A DNA stretch of 64,000 nt, from contig NC_047063.1 of NCBI RefSeq assembly GCF_902459465.1, positions 24,783,055 to 24,847,054 of the forward strand, in the 5' to 3' direction. Shown piece after piece: positions 13,901-27,200 of this stretch. The DNA is from Asterias rubens. Its lineage: Eukaryota > Echinodermata > Asteroidea > Forcipulatida > Asteriidae. Position 1 is the first letter of the stretch. Every line of letters begins with the position of its first letter. Under the pieces are notes generated by a model. The model had not been told where the DNA came from. It ran no database searches and was given only the letters and a program-made list of their open reading frames with translations. A program made the translations under genes and the position numbers.

Positions 13901-16900
13901 CCACGTTTCTAGGCAATTTTGTTAACACAGGTAGCACAGAAGTGTTTGTGGTAATTCACAGTAAACAGAGAATGATATTCTTAAGCACCTAATTTGGTGG
14001 TTCATGTAATAATAATAAGCAGAGCCATCAAATGGGGCCCTGGTTAAAAAAAAGGAAACAAGGTTAAAATTTGCACCCAGACAGCCTCTGATTAAAAACT
14101 ATGGTAATCTGACTGACTGCTTAGCAAAAATAAACAGGAAACAGTCAAGAACGTGAAATCTATGACTATGACTATGACTATGACTATGACTATGACTATG
14201 ACTATGACTATGACTATGACTATGACTATGACTATGACTATGACTATGACTATGACTATGACTATTACTATTACTATTACTATTACTATTATTATTATTA
14301 TTATTATTTATTCGACCAGAACAACACAAAATTGAACTATACTCAATTCAATATGTTTTGTACTCATTAATGTATTGTGCCTTTGATTTAATCACAGGAC
14401 ATGAAGAGTGTTGGGATCCAGTAAGTATACATTTTATTTAGAAACACTTCATGCCAGTTGGTATGTTTTTATGCCAAACTTGAGTTATGGTGCACGTTTA
14501 GAAACGCCAAGAATATGTTTGGGCATTTAATGCATGTGAGTTGCCATGGTTCTTTATCAAGGAAGAAATTTCATGCTAAACAAATTTTTGTGCTTAGCAG
14601 CTCTATGAAATTTGGCCCTGGTCACGACAGTTGTGTCCCTGAGTATGCACTAAAATATACATGCTTCTCTTCCCCCAGTTGTATACCTGATAAGCAAGCA
14701 GCAGTATTGTGTACCCCTTAACGCTAGTTGAGGCAGCTTGAGGTTCTATGTAATACTCCCCAGAGAGTAGAGAAGGTTTTGCGTAACGGTTTGGGTTTGC
14801 CGGATGAACAGGGAAAATAATTTTGCAAAAGTGTTTAAATTGTTTAGCCACTTGGACATGGATGTTAAATATAAGAATCAGGTGTTATTATTGTATAAGA
14901 ATCAGGTGTTATTTTTGTATAAGAATCAGGTGTTATTATTGTATAAGAATCAGGTGTTATTATTGTATAAGTACAAGTAGTAGTAGTAGTAGTATTCAAT
15001 GATTTATTCATCCTCATGTTATTTTATTGTTTGAATAGATACATTGAGGCAATTCGTAGACTCAAAGCAGCTGGTCTTCAACCACTGAGAACAGTTCACA
15101 TGACATTCATGCCAGGTATGTCATCTTTCAAAGGCCCTTTTTCAAACCATGACTTCGGCTTTGGATTTAACTCATAGGCTAGCCTGGCCCTGTGGTTGTT
15201 TTGACAATATGGCGAGTGCGCTCAGGGCTACAAACGAGAGGACGGAGCTTGAAGCCGTATCCAAAGCCAAAGCCATGGTTTCCAAAAGGGACCAATCTCT
15301 TTAAGATTTTACATGTGAAACTATTTCAAACCCTTTGCCAATTATTTTATAAACCTCTTCAGATGGAGAGTGCATCTGCGCTTTACTCAACAAACACATC
15401 ACAACAGTTTTTTTTTTACAACATGGTATAAGAGGCACGTGTTTGGCAGTAGACAAATTTTGTTATCAAACAGACTGTTTGTCTGTTTGTACATTTGTTT
15501 GTGTAGATGATCTTCTTATCAAGGGAACTCGGCAAACTCCCACAAGGGGATATAAACGGCAAGCTGGCAACAGCCAATCTCTCTCATACAAACATTTTTC
15601 TCTCATACAAACATTGGTTTACTGTCTATGATTACGAATTATTCAAGTCATGTCATTGTGAAATGACAGCAGTCTGATGGCTTAAAATGGAATCGATCCG
15701 TTCTCATTTCAGAGAATTGTTTTCTGGAATGGGCGATTAATCTAACAAGGTTGTTATCATCTTCTAAAAAATTATAATCTCGGGGCTCCAGCCAGTGGTG
15801 TCGAATCTCAGCCAAGAGAAATTGCTAAATCAGTTGTACACCATTTATTTCCCCCACAAAATGTGTACATAATTACCTAATTTGACAAATTGATCATTAT
15901 TTCTTTTTTTTTTTTTTTTTACTTTGGATTTGTGCAGATGAAGAGGTTGGGGGAACTCTTGGAATGATGAAGTTTGTGGAACATCCAACTTTTCTCGGAC
16001 TCAATATGGGCTTTGGACTTGATGAAGGTAAGAGTCTGACCAAAATATAGCCTTATATAATCTACAGGACCCCAAAAAGTATGCCACCATTATTTAAAAG
16101 CAGTAAGTCTTTTTTTTTTCGTTGAAGAGAATCGCTAATAAAAAAATCAAACTTCTCAAAAAACAGAAAGAGAAAGAAAGAAGACAAAACCTGCATCTTG
16201 AATTCATCTTGTCAATGCTAAAACGTTGTTTCTCTGTTTTGATTGAACATCATTTTAGAGGCTCCATGCACAAAATATTCAATCTCTGTGCTATATTAGT
16301 CTTTTGAACTGCAGTTGGATATTTTTGTTGGTAAAATAATAATAATTAAAAATTGAAGTCTTATACAGCGCACGTATCTACCAAACAAGGTACTCAAGGC
16401 GCTGAGTATATATACAAACTTTCAGAAAGATAGGTTATTGCAGTGATGAATTTTGAGACCCTATTATTTAGCACCTATAAGGGTTTACAAGGTGCTATGG
16501 CGCATACAGCAGCAACAGCAAGGAACACCGGGGTGAACCCTTCTCTTTTCGATTGTGTCCCATCCGAAGGACGAAGCAATGGTTAAGTGTCTTGCTTAAG
16601 GACACGAGTGTCATGGCTGGGGATTCGAACCCACATTCTGCTGATCAGAAACACCAGAGTTTGAATTCGGTGCTCTTAACCTCTTGGCCATGACACTTCC
16701 AATAATAAACCTACATGAATTAATGAAGTCAGTGAACATATTCCGGTACATAAAGGGCTTGCAAAGCAGACACATACAGCAAGATAATGAAGCCTTCTCA
16801 ATGCTCAGTTTCTAGGGCTGGAAACAGAGTTGGAAGTTTACCAAAATGATTGAATAATCTAACTTTTTCTCATCAGGTTTGGCCAATCCTACGGATAAGT

Positions 16901-18257
16901 TTACTGTGTACTACGGAGAAAGAGCACCTTGGTGTAAGGATACTTAAGTTTTCTTGATTGTTCCTTTTTATTGAAAGAGACGGATATCAATATGCCTTAG
17001 TTTGTACATAAAGCTCTGCATGCACATTTCATTTTCACAAAGTGATGGATATATAAAGGAAATAATAACTCATTGAAATGTTGCAAGATTGGACACATAC
17101 TGACAATGACTGACAGTGACTGCTCTTATTCCAACACTATGTTTCGGCAACCCTATATTATACAAATATTGAGTGGCTCAGAGTGGAATGGGAGGAATAT
17201 TATCGCAAGGTAAAATTTGGACTGTTCCATTTCACGAGGCGAAGCTGAGTGAAATGGAACAGTCCAAATTTTACCAAGCGATAATATTCCTTCCATTCCA
17301 CGAATTAAAGCCATTCAATATTTGTTTTATATAACTGACAAACATGTATAGATCCTTGTCATTTGATGTATTTTAAAAGTATAACATTATGAAAAATCAC
17401 ACGTACTGACACCAAACAATCATATAGCGCCGCGTAGTAGCGGCAACAATGCACAAACGGGTCACGTCAACAGTTAACTAAGGTTTCAGTACCATACATC
17501 TCCATCGGTGATGCTCGGATAGCTCCCTCGCTGAAAGCTCGGAACTTGGGGGTTATTTTTGATTCATCGATGACACTTCAGCCACACATCAACAATATTG
17601 TTCGATTATCATCATATCACATCAGGAATATAGGTAAGATTCGCAAGTACTTGGACAAAAGTGCCACTGAAAAGGTCATTCACGCATTTGTTACTTCTCT
17701 TCTTGACAACGGCAATGCTCTTCTCTACAGTCTTCCTAACAACCAGATTTCCCGACTTCAACGGCTCCAAAATACTGCTGCCCGCATTGTGACACTGTCT
17801 AGAAAATCCTGTTCTATCACCCCCATTCTGAAACAACTACAGTGGCTCCCTATCTCTCAACGAATCATCTTCAAGCTGATGCTCATTGTCCACAAAGCTC
17901 TAAATGGCAAGGCTCCCCACTATATTTCTGAACTGCTTCAAGTTTACACTCCATCAAGGAATCTTCGATCAAGTTCCATGCTTCTCCACATTGAACCCAA
18001 GTCTCGACACTCATGGGGTGACAGGTCTTTTTCTTCAGCCGCGCCACGCATCTGGAACTCTCTACCACTTAATCTTCGATCTTGTGTTTGTACCGCAAAA
18101 TTCAAGTCTCTTCTCAAAACTTATCTTATGTCACAGGTTTTCAATGACTAATTTTGTTGTGTCTGTTTTTCTTTGTGTTGTGTTTTGTTTTTGTTTTGTT
18201 TTTGGTTTTACTGCGCCTTGAACACCCAGCAGGGTGGATATGTGCGCATTACAAGTC

Positions 18258-18292
<35 letters not shown>

Positions 18293-21200
18293 CTTTTGCA
18301 CAGGTGCTCTTTTGTATTTCTATCTCCATGGTTTTAGCAGCAGCGCGGCGGCGCTGTACTGCTCAAAAACATTGGACACAAGGATGATCCTAACTGTTGA
18401 ATGGGAAATTCTATTCCCCATGGGCGAATAGGTCTTTTTGATCGCCGGTGCGGATGAGAGTAATAGTGAATGTCACGTGAAGTAAGTTCCACCAATAAAA
18501 TGACAAGGATCTGTATGTCGGTTATATAATCCAAAATACCTAGGATAGGATTGGTAAAAGGTATTGTAGTTAGGAATAGGAAAAATATGTGTATCAGAAC
18601 AACGAGATGTCGGATCATAGGAGTGTTACCGTAGTGACAGTTTTGGTCATTTGTTTATTTATTTATTGTTAGTAGTGATTGGTCTTTCAAACAGCATTTT
18701 GAAAATTAGATCATGAGACAAATATATTAATATAACACAGTGTATGAGTTGTCCCTTCATGTGAAGGTAGAACATGTAAGGCTGATGAGCAATGCTTTAT
18801 TAATATGTGAAGTGAGCTATCAAAGTGGAGAAGCTTCTGCTACCGTGTGGGTTGATTTTCCATGATGGTATTAAAGCAGTTACTAAAACGACATAAGATC
18901 GGACCCTGCATGCTTCAGCACAAAAATTAGCTAAGCGCAAGAAAATTGTGCTTACCAGAATAAGGTAACCATCCAAAGTACCATTTCACATGTACCATTC
19001 TTAACGGGTATCCTGCTTATTTTTGCTCAGATTTGCTTAAACTCCTATATGAAATTGGTCTGTGGTCTGCAGACAAATTGCTTTTTTACTTAACTTATCT
19101 TGTTCTCGTCTTTTTCTAATGAAATGACGAATACTGCCCATTGTCTATTTTTGATAGAATACACAAATGTTTTCAAGAGCTTAAAAATAATATTTTTAAA
19201 CATTTATTCCAGGGCTTGAAATAAAATGTGAAGGCCAGCCTGGTCATGGGTCACGCTTCATCGAAAACACTGCTGTCGAGAAGTTGGTAAGTACAGCTGG
19301 TCAGCTAAGATATTTGAAGGGACGTATGTTTCACTTGAAATAATTTAAAGCAAGCAGATTAAGGCAGTCTCCAAGAATATCAAATGCTTTTCACATTTCA
19401 AGTTTTTTATTTGGATAAGGCACTGTTTGGAAAATATGTATTCTGTGCCACTGGAGTACTTGTGCAGTGTGTTGTCTTTTTTTCAAGTTGGCTTTTTTCA
19501 TCTGATATTCTTTTACTTGTAACCCCTCACCCAAAGTGGCTTTTAGCCTTGTTAGAGACACTGGACACTGTTGGTAGTTACTCAAAATAATTGTTAGCAT
19601 AAAAACTTACTTGGTAACAAGCAATAGAGAGCTGTTGATAGAATAAAACACTGTGAGAAACGGCTCCCTCTGAAGTAACGTAGTTTTAGTGAAAGAAGTA
19701 ATTTTACACTAAAATATTTGAATTTGATTTTGAGACTGCAGAATTAGATTTTGAGGTCCCGAAATCAAGCATCTGAAAGCACACACTTCGTGTGACAAGG
19801 GTGTTTTTTCTTTCATTATTATCTTGCAGCTTCGACGCCCAATTGAGTTAAATTTTTTCTAGGTTTGTTATTTTGTGCATAATTATGTTGAGATACACCA
19901 AGTGAGAAGACTGGTCTTTGACAATTACCAACAAAAGGTGTCCAGTGTCTTTAAGCTTTAACTTGCATACCAACTATTTTTGTAAAATAAATAAAAGGCA
20001 TTAGTCCATAAGTTTAAATAATAAAAAAAATGGTTTTATTCACACGATGACCATTCTATAATATGGCTAGGTCTGAATTAACAGCTCAATAGAGGCTCAA
20101 ACCAGATTGTTATTAAAAAGGTCTATTCTTTAATATTGTTGCTTCTGCCAATGGCAGCCCTAGCAAAAGTCGCTTGATTCATTGGCAGCATTATATATTC
20201 ATTGTTAAGTCATGAAAACTTGTTTAAAACCCTCGTTTAGTGGGTTCTCACAGGAGGTTTTTCTTGTTACTGATTGTTATGTTCTATTTTTCATATTTTT
20301 TATAGCAAAAAATTATGAACTCTCTCCTGACGTACAGAAGCGAGGAAAAGGCAAAGTAAGTTTCTTGATTGCATTCCTTCATTTAAAATACTATTTATGC
20401 AGTATTTTGTACTAGGGTTTCACGGTGTGTTTCTGACACCATGTTTTGACATGAGGACGATGTCATCACATGAGGCAATAAGTCATTTGCGAGTTGGATT
20501 TAAATAATGTCTGATACAATGACTTGCTAAGTCACAACTTTGAATTATTTCAGTCTATCGAGACAGTTGTTTTATCTCACTCATGATTCGAGGTAAGCTT
20601 TTGTACCGTTGTGTAAGAGAAAACAAACACCCATACACAGTTCTGATTGAATAGGAGGGCTGTTTTACTCATCTGGAGGTTGCTACAGAGGTTGCTACTC
20701 AAAAGCTTGCCCCACCAAACCATCTGACACAGCAATTCTCTCTGTGGTCTTCAAGGCAGTGCATGCAGTGAGACACAGTGCACCAACAATTCTTCCATAT
20801 CATGTTGGATGGGCACCTGAACCAAGGCCCCGTGCCCCCTTTCAATGTTGGCTCTAATTGCGCGGTCTGCGCTCCAATCAACATTGAGAGGGGGGCGAGG
20901 CCTTGATTGAGTGAAACTGGGCCAGTCTTCCTCTAGTACATGTAACTACTAAGTGTGACACATACTTTAGACATTTTGATTTTTGTTTTTTATGCAATTC
21001 GCCAGACGCACAAGGCCTGAAGACCACTTCAACGTGTGGGCTACAATTTTGTGTTCTTCTAGGGGCCGTAGCCACCTACTCCTAGGGCTGAAACAGGGTT
21101 ACTCTTTTTACAGTCCATACAGATGTAGGCTTTGGTATCATCAATCAGAAGCTGGATTGGTAGAGCAGAAAGCACTACCTCCCCAACTTTATGAAGCAAG

Positions 21201-24200
21201 TGTCATGACCTGGAACCTAACCACACTCTGCTGATCGAACACCAGAGCGTGAATCCGGTGCTCTCAACCTCTTGGACCTGACTCGCCTCATTATCTTCCA
21301 TTTTACACTTAATAATGGACATTTAATGTGCTTGAACATTATTACCCTGGTCATTTGGTCAGAAATTATTTTCTCCAAATTAATCATTCCTGCACTCCCA
21401 GGTATACCCATTTACCTCTGGGTGAAGAGAAACACTTATAGTTAAAGGAACACATTGGCTTGGATCGTTCGAGTTGGTCTTTGAAAAGCGTTCTGTAACT
21501 GTATGCATATGGGTAGAAAGATGTTGTAAAAGTAGCATACAATGATCTACACAAGTATGCCTCGAAATTGCGTGGTTTTCTTTTAACCTCGTCGACTAAC
21601 ACGATCGGGAGATTATTGGAGTCAAATTTTTTACTCCCATAAATGGCCGACCGTGTTAGTACGCGATGTAAAAGGAAAACCGTGCAATTTTGAGTGATAC
21701 TTGTGTGGATTATTATGTTCTACTTTTAAAACATCTTTCTAACCATATGCTTTTTATATTAAACAGTTCCAAGGCATTGTGTTCCTTTAAAATTCTTGCT
21801 CAAGGACAAAAATGTCATGACTGGGGTTCAAAACCACACACTCAAAAGTATTTTTTAGCAATGCAAGTTAGTAATATTAAGCCTTTTCACTTTATTAACT
21901 GCGCAATATAGTCACTCTTTCTCACTTTCTGCCTAAATCCATATCACAAGGCTTTTTTGTTTGTTGTTTATGAAGGATGGTTGGATGCGCCACCCTAGGT
22001 GATGTGACTACAACAAACATCACCAAGATACAGGTACAATCTAGCATTCCACTTTCACTCTCTCCTCGGCCTTCCCTTACAATATCCTTCCCTATTCCTC
22101 AATTGAATACTAGCCGTTTGAAATGTTCAGCTAACTTTTTCCCTTTTTTAATAATAGTAAAAATGTTCACATATCATAGAGGTTATTGATTTGGCTAATG
22201 CTCGGCCTTTATTAATCTCCTTCCCCTGTCTATACCAACACTGGTCTCTACAATAATAATGGGCATTTATAGAGTGCTCTTCCACTTGGTACCACAGTGC
22301 TTAAGAACAAACTGTACAAAAAACGGATAAATACTTTTTTTTTAAGGCGGGTAAAAAAAAAAGGCACTAATAATGGGAAACACAGTTGGTTCTTAGCAGT
22401 CGACTATTGAGTAGGAAAGTTTTTAGATATTTCATGAAAATTTTGAGTAACTCAGCCGAACAAAGTTGATGAGGGAGACGATTCCAAAAGCGCGGGCATG
22501 TTGATAAAAGGCCAGGTTCCCCAGCAGTAGTATTCAGCTTTGGAGCTGCCAAGAGTGTACTTTCTGAATCAGATTTAAGGCCAGGTTTTCCAGGATGATA
22601 AACCAATAATAATGAACCATTTTTGTAGAGCGCAATCACAATCACAGAGAAGTCTCTATGCGCTTAGAGATGAAAACACAAGAGAAGCAAAAGTTAATAG
22701 AGATGTGAAGTAAATACAAAAGCAAAATTTAGTTGATACAGAAAGAAGTACTGAAGGCTATTGCAAAAACAAATGTGTTTTTAACTTTGTCTTAAATAAA
22801 TTCACTGTTTGAGCTTGTTTTATGGTGCCCGGAAGACTATTCCATAATTCTGCTGCTGCTGCAAAAGCTCTGGCCCCATAAAATTTAGAAAAAGTCGAGG
22901 GACAAACTAAGAGAGACCTGTATTTAGAGTGGAGATATACCAATATCCCTCTGTCTTTCTCAAAAGAATAATTAGCCATTTGAAATCTTCAGCCATATTT
23001 CCCATTTCTTGCATTCAAATCAATGAACCAAACTTAGCCTGGACTGACAAATAGTCTGTTCTGTTTTATAAGCAGACCAAAGAGTCCATGGCCTTTCTGT
23101 TGCTCCTGGTCTTGGCCTTGGTGCCCCTTCAAAATTGTCCCATTGACTTTATGATTTTCCAATGCAAGTGCCCTTTGCAAAATGGAAATGGATATGCCCT
23201 TTCAAAAATGAATTTCCAGGCGTGCTGTGGTGCCCTTTGCAACGTTTTAACTGCATTTCCCTGTACAAGAGCCACTTAGCAGAGGAAGACTAGTGCTCCT
23301 TCAAGGCCTGCAATATATAGGGTGCATACGATTAATTTCCCTGTGTCACACCAACGGTGCTCACTCGGTGAGCCCCTGACAAGAGCTAAACGAATGATCA
23401 CTCATCCTCTATGTGGTGACGTCCAGCCCCAAGCGAAACATTCCACAAGCAGCGCACTAGGGGCTGACCCGGGTGAGCCCCTGGAATAACGTCAAAGCTT
23501 TTTGATTGGCTGGGGGGTAGACCGGGGGTCAACCCAGGGAAGCTAATCGAACACACCCATACAGTTCTCTGTCCTTCATTCCGTCAATGCCTCTAATCAA
23601 CCCCAGTCCACTAATTTGCACTGTGTACGTGTAGTAGTGTAAGTTGTTAGCATTCTTTACAACTTGAGTCACTGTGTGCTATTTTGCTGTACATAGGGAG
23701 GGATTGCACATAACATAGTGCCAATGGAGTTCTCAATGACAGCTGACATCCGTGTCTCACCAAACACCGACATGAAGGTACGTTATTGTCCGAATGGATG
23801 ATTCCTTATAACACCTGTAGGTGGCAGCAGATGTATGAGATAGTGTAGAAGAGACATCTGGGTAACGATGAATGTACCATTACATACAAGACGCAATTTA
23901 TCTTGCGTTCAAAGGTCAAAACAAAGTCGGTGTCCTATCTAACAGTGCGCCTTATCTGGTATCACCTGAGAGCATTGTGATGATCACTGTGTGAAATCTG
24001 TAACGTTTATACTTTCAAATATATTCCTTTCATTTGTGCAGGGTAATCATACATTATCATTTGTCATGTTTGTCTTAAAATAAAAGTTTTAACAAGCTTG
24101 TTTGCGTCATTTTGGGAGGCAGAATTCCCTTTGTGCTACTGTGTTGGGTGTGCATTTTAAAGCGGCTTGTTCAGTCTATACCCATGCTCTTTGAGCACTG

Positions 24201-27200
24201 TGTTGAGGTGCTCCAGTTCATAAGGTAAATGTTCCTTGTCACAAATAATGTGTGCCCTTTGAAGTAGGGTCCGGTTCACTGAGGCTTTCACAGAAGGAGG
24301 ATGGAATGACCAAGCGCTGAGGTAGCGGTCTGTGTGGGTAGGTTTTCTGTACACAGAGTGTGCAAGAGAACCATCAGTCCTCTTGAAAATGAGTACAAAA
24401 GGTGTGAGTTGCTATGCTAGAGGAAAGGGATGTTTTATTCTTGCCTCTGTCTTAAAGGCAGTTGACACTATTGATAATTACTCAAAATAATTATTAGCAT
24501 AAAACCTTACTTGGTGACTAGTAATGGGGAGAGGTTGATAGCATAAAACATTGTGAGAAACAGCTCCCTCTGTAGTGACATAGTTTTCGAGAAAGAAGTA
24601 ACTTTCCGCTAATTTGATTTCGAGACCTCAGATTTAGAATTTGAGGTCTCGAAATCAACCATCTAAAAGCACACAACTTCATGTGACAAGGCTATTTTTT
24701 TCTTTCGTTATTATCTCACAAATTTGACGACCAATTGAGCTCAAATTATCACAGATTTTTTTTTTTATGCAAATGTTGAGATACACCAAGTGAGAAGACT
24801 GGTCTTTGACAATTACCAATAGTGTCCAGTGTCTTTAATAGAGAATTCACTTAATGAATTCACTTAGTGATACAACATTTTGACAACTTATGCATACCAA
24901 TTTGAGGATCGTCTTTGCATGGGCCCAAGCATTTTGGAGCCATGGTAGGAGGTAAAAAAGTGAACAAAATGTTGTCACTACATTCAGCTTTTTTATTGCA
25001 TTGTTGAAGGAGCTGGAAAAAAAGATTGATCACTGGATAACTGAGGCTGGGGAAGGCGTTACCTACAAGTTTGTTCAGGTAAATAATGTTGTGTTGGTCT
25101 TTGAAAAGCGTTTCTAACCATTATTTGTTATAAAATGCATATGATTAGAGAGATATTTTACGTAAGTAGAACATAATGATCCACACAAGTATCACTCAAC
25201 ATTGCGTGGTCTTTCCTTTTACCTCGTGGACTAACACGGTCGGCCATTTATGGGAGTCAAATTTTTGACTCCCACAAAGTTAATGGCCGACCATGTTAGT
25301 TTGCAAAGTAAAAGGAAAACCACGTAATTTTGAGGTAAATTTGTGTAGGTCATTGTATTCTACTTTTAAAACATCTTTCTAACTATATGTATTTTATAAC
25401 AAACATTTTTAAATGCTTTTCAAAGACCAACTCGATCCAAGGCAAGTGTTCCTTTAAAGACAGGATGCACTCGTGGTAATTCAATCAAATAAATCAGTTA
25501 ATTTAGTCTGGTTTTTGTAATATAAAGTTCGATCATATTTCTGTTTACTGGTCCTCTCTGCACTGTGCTTTTAAACAGTCTATTGGTTTCCAGTGATAGG
25601 CTGATTTCAAATCTTTGACTAGACTCTTGTCCAATCATAGTTAACGAGCCTGCATTGGATCAGAGTTATTGGCACCATGGTTGATCATTTATCAAACTTT
25701 GACTTTATGCTTTCTAAACTATAGAATAACAAGAAATTGGTACTGGGTAAATAGTTTCCCACGTATAAAGGCCTGAAATTTCATCTTTGAGAGGGCGAGG
25801 CCTTTTCCACTTTGCAAAGGGCACTATCATTGGAATTAAGTCTGTGGGAAACCTTTGATGGGGCATCAAGGCCACAACCAGGGAAACATGTACCATCTGG
25901 CTTATGTGTATTTCCAGGTTTTACAGTATTTCAGACAGAAGTACATGTATTCCTGGTGACAATTAATTCAATTCATGTTTTCAGGTTTGTATATAAAAAC
26001 AGTTTCAGGTTAACAAATTTGTATTTAGTGTAGGGAACTCAACTTAAAGTAAAATTTGTGTCTGCAACCTTTGGGCTTCTTTTTTTTTTCATTTTTTCTT
26101 TCATTTGTTTTTCTGTTGGTTTTACTTTCTATTTTGTTACAAAGATATCATTTGGTATGGTGCCAAATCAAATGAGTGAAATAATCAAACAAGGGAATAA
26201 GAGTAAATGAAAGAGAAGGGCGTGCTTGTAGTTAAGTGTGCAGATCTGTTTTGAGACGAATTGCCATTTTGGCTGTTTGGCAATTTCATTGCTGCCATTG
26301 TCTGGATAGGATCTGGATCTGGATCTGGATAGTTTAGCCATAGGCTTGTCACATGGCGCTGATACTGTGTGTCATACTAAGCTCAGCATTCGACATGGAT
26401 GATAGGGTTGGCATTATGGTTTTCCTAGCCGTCTTCCTTTGAAGACCCTGTACTGCTTTGAATTATGCCGGGGGCACTATATGGATTGGGTTTTCAGTCC
26501 CTACTGCATGGGTTGTCCCTGGAATAGTTCTCTGGGGTTTTCCTCTCTCATCTAAAACTGAAACTACGTTCCTTGTCTTCTCTCCATTTGGGTTCTTGGC
26601 TAGTGCAGTGATTAAGTTTTGTTTTTCTGAGAGTCCTTTGTGGCTTTACAACCAAATGAAATTAAATTAAATGAAATAAAATGTTCTATTTCTGTTGTTA
26701 TGAGGTATAATTCATATTGATTAGCACCCACCCCCTTCAAACTGGGAAATGATTTCAGCCATCTTCAAATCGTTTCCCAGACCTTCTCTTTACAACATTT
26801 GGTATTTTGGACAGAAATCTGAGGTCTATACCACCGAGACTGGTAACAAGAGCAGATGGTGGATGGCCTTTGAAGACGCCTGCAAGAAAGTGTAAGTTCC
26901 TCCAGGTTTCTTCTCATGCTTTGCGTTCGCAAGAAGTGAGGTGTTTGCTTACCATCTGTTTCTATAATTTAACTGGCCTCTTGTCACTGGATGAGCGCAG
27001 TGGTTCAGTGGTTCATACATCTGTGTCCAATTTCATGAAGCATGTAAGCATTAAAAACTTGCTAAGCACAGAGAAGTATTGCTTAACAGAAACAGGTGAC
27101 CAGCCAAAATTACATGTTTACAAGTTTACCTTGTGAGCGGTCCCAAGAAATTTGTTAGGCAGTATTTTCTGCTGAACAGCTTTATATTAAGTTGGGCCCT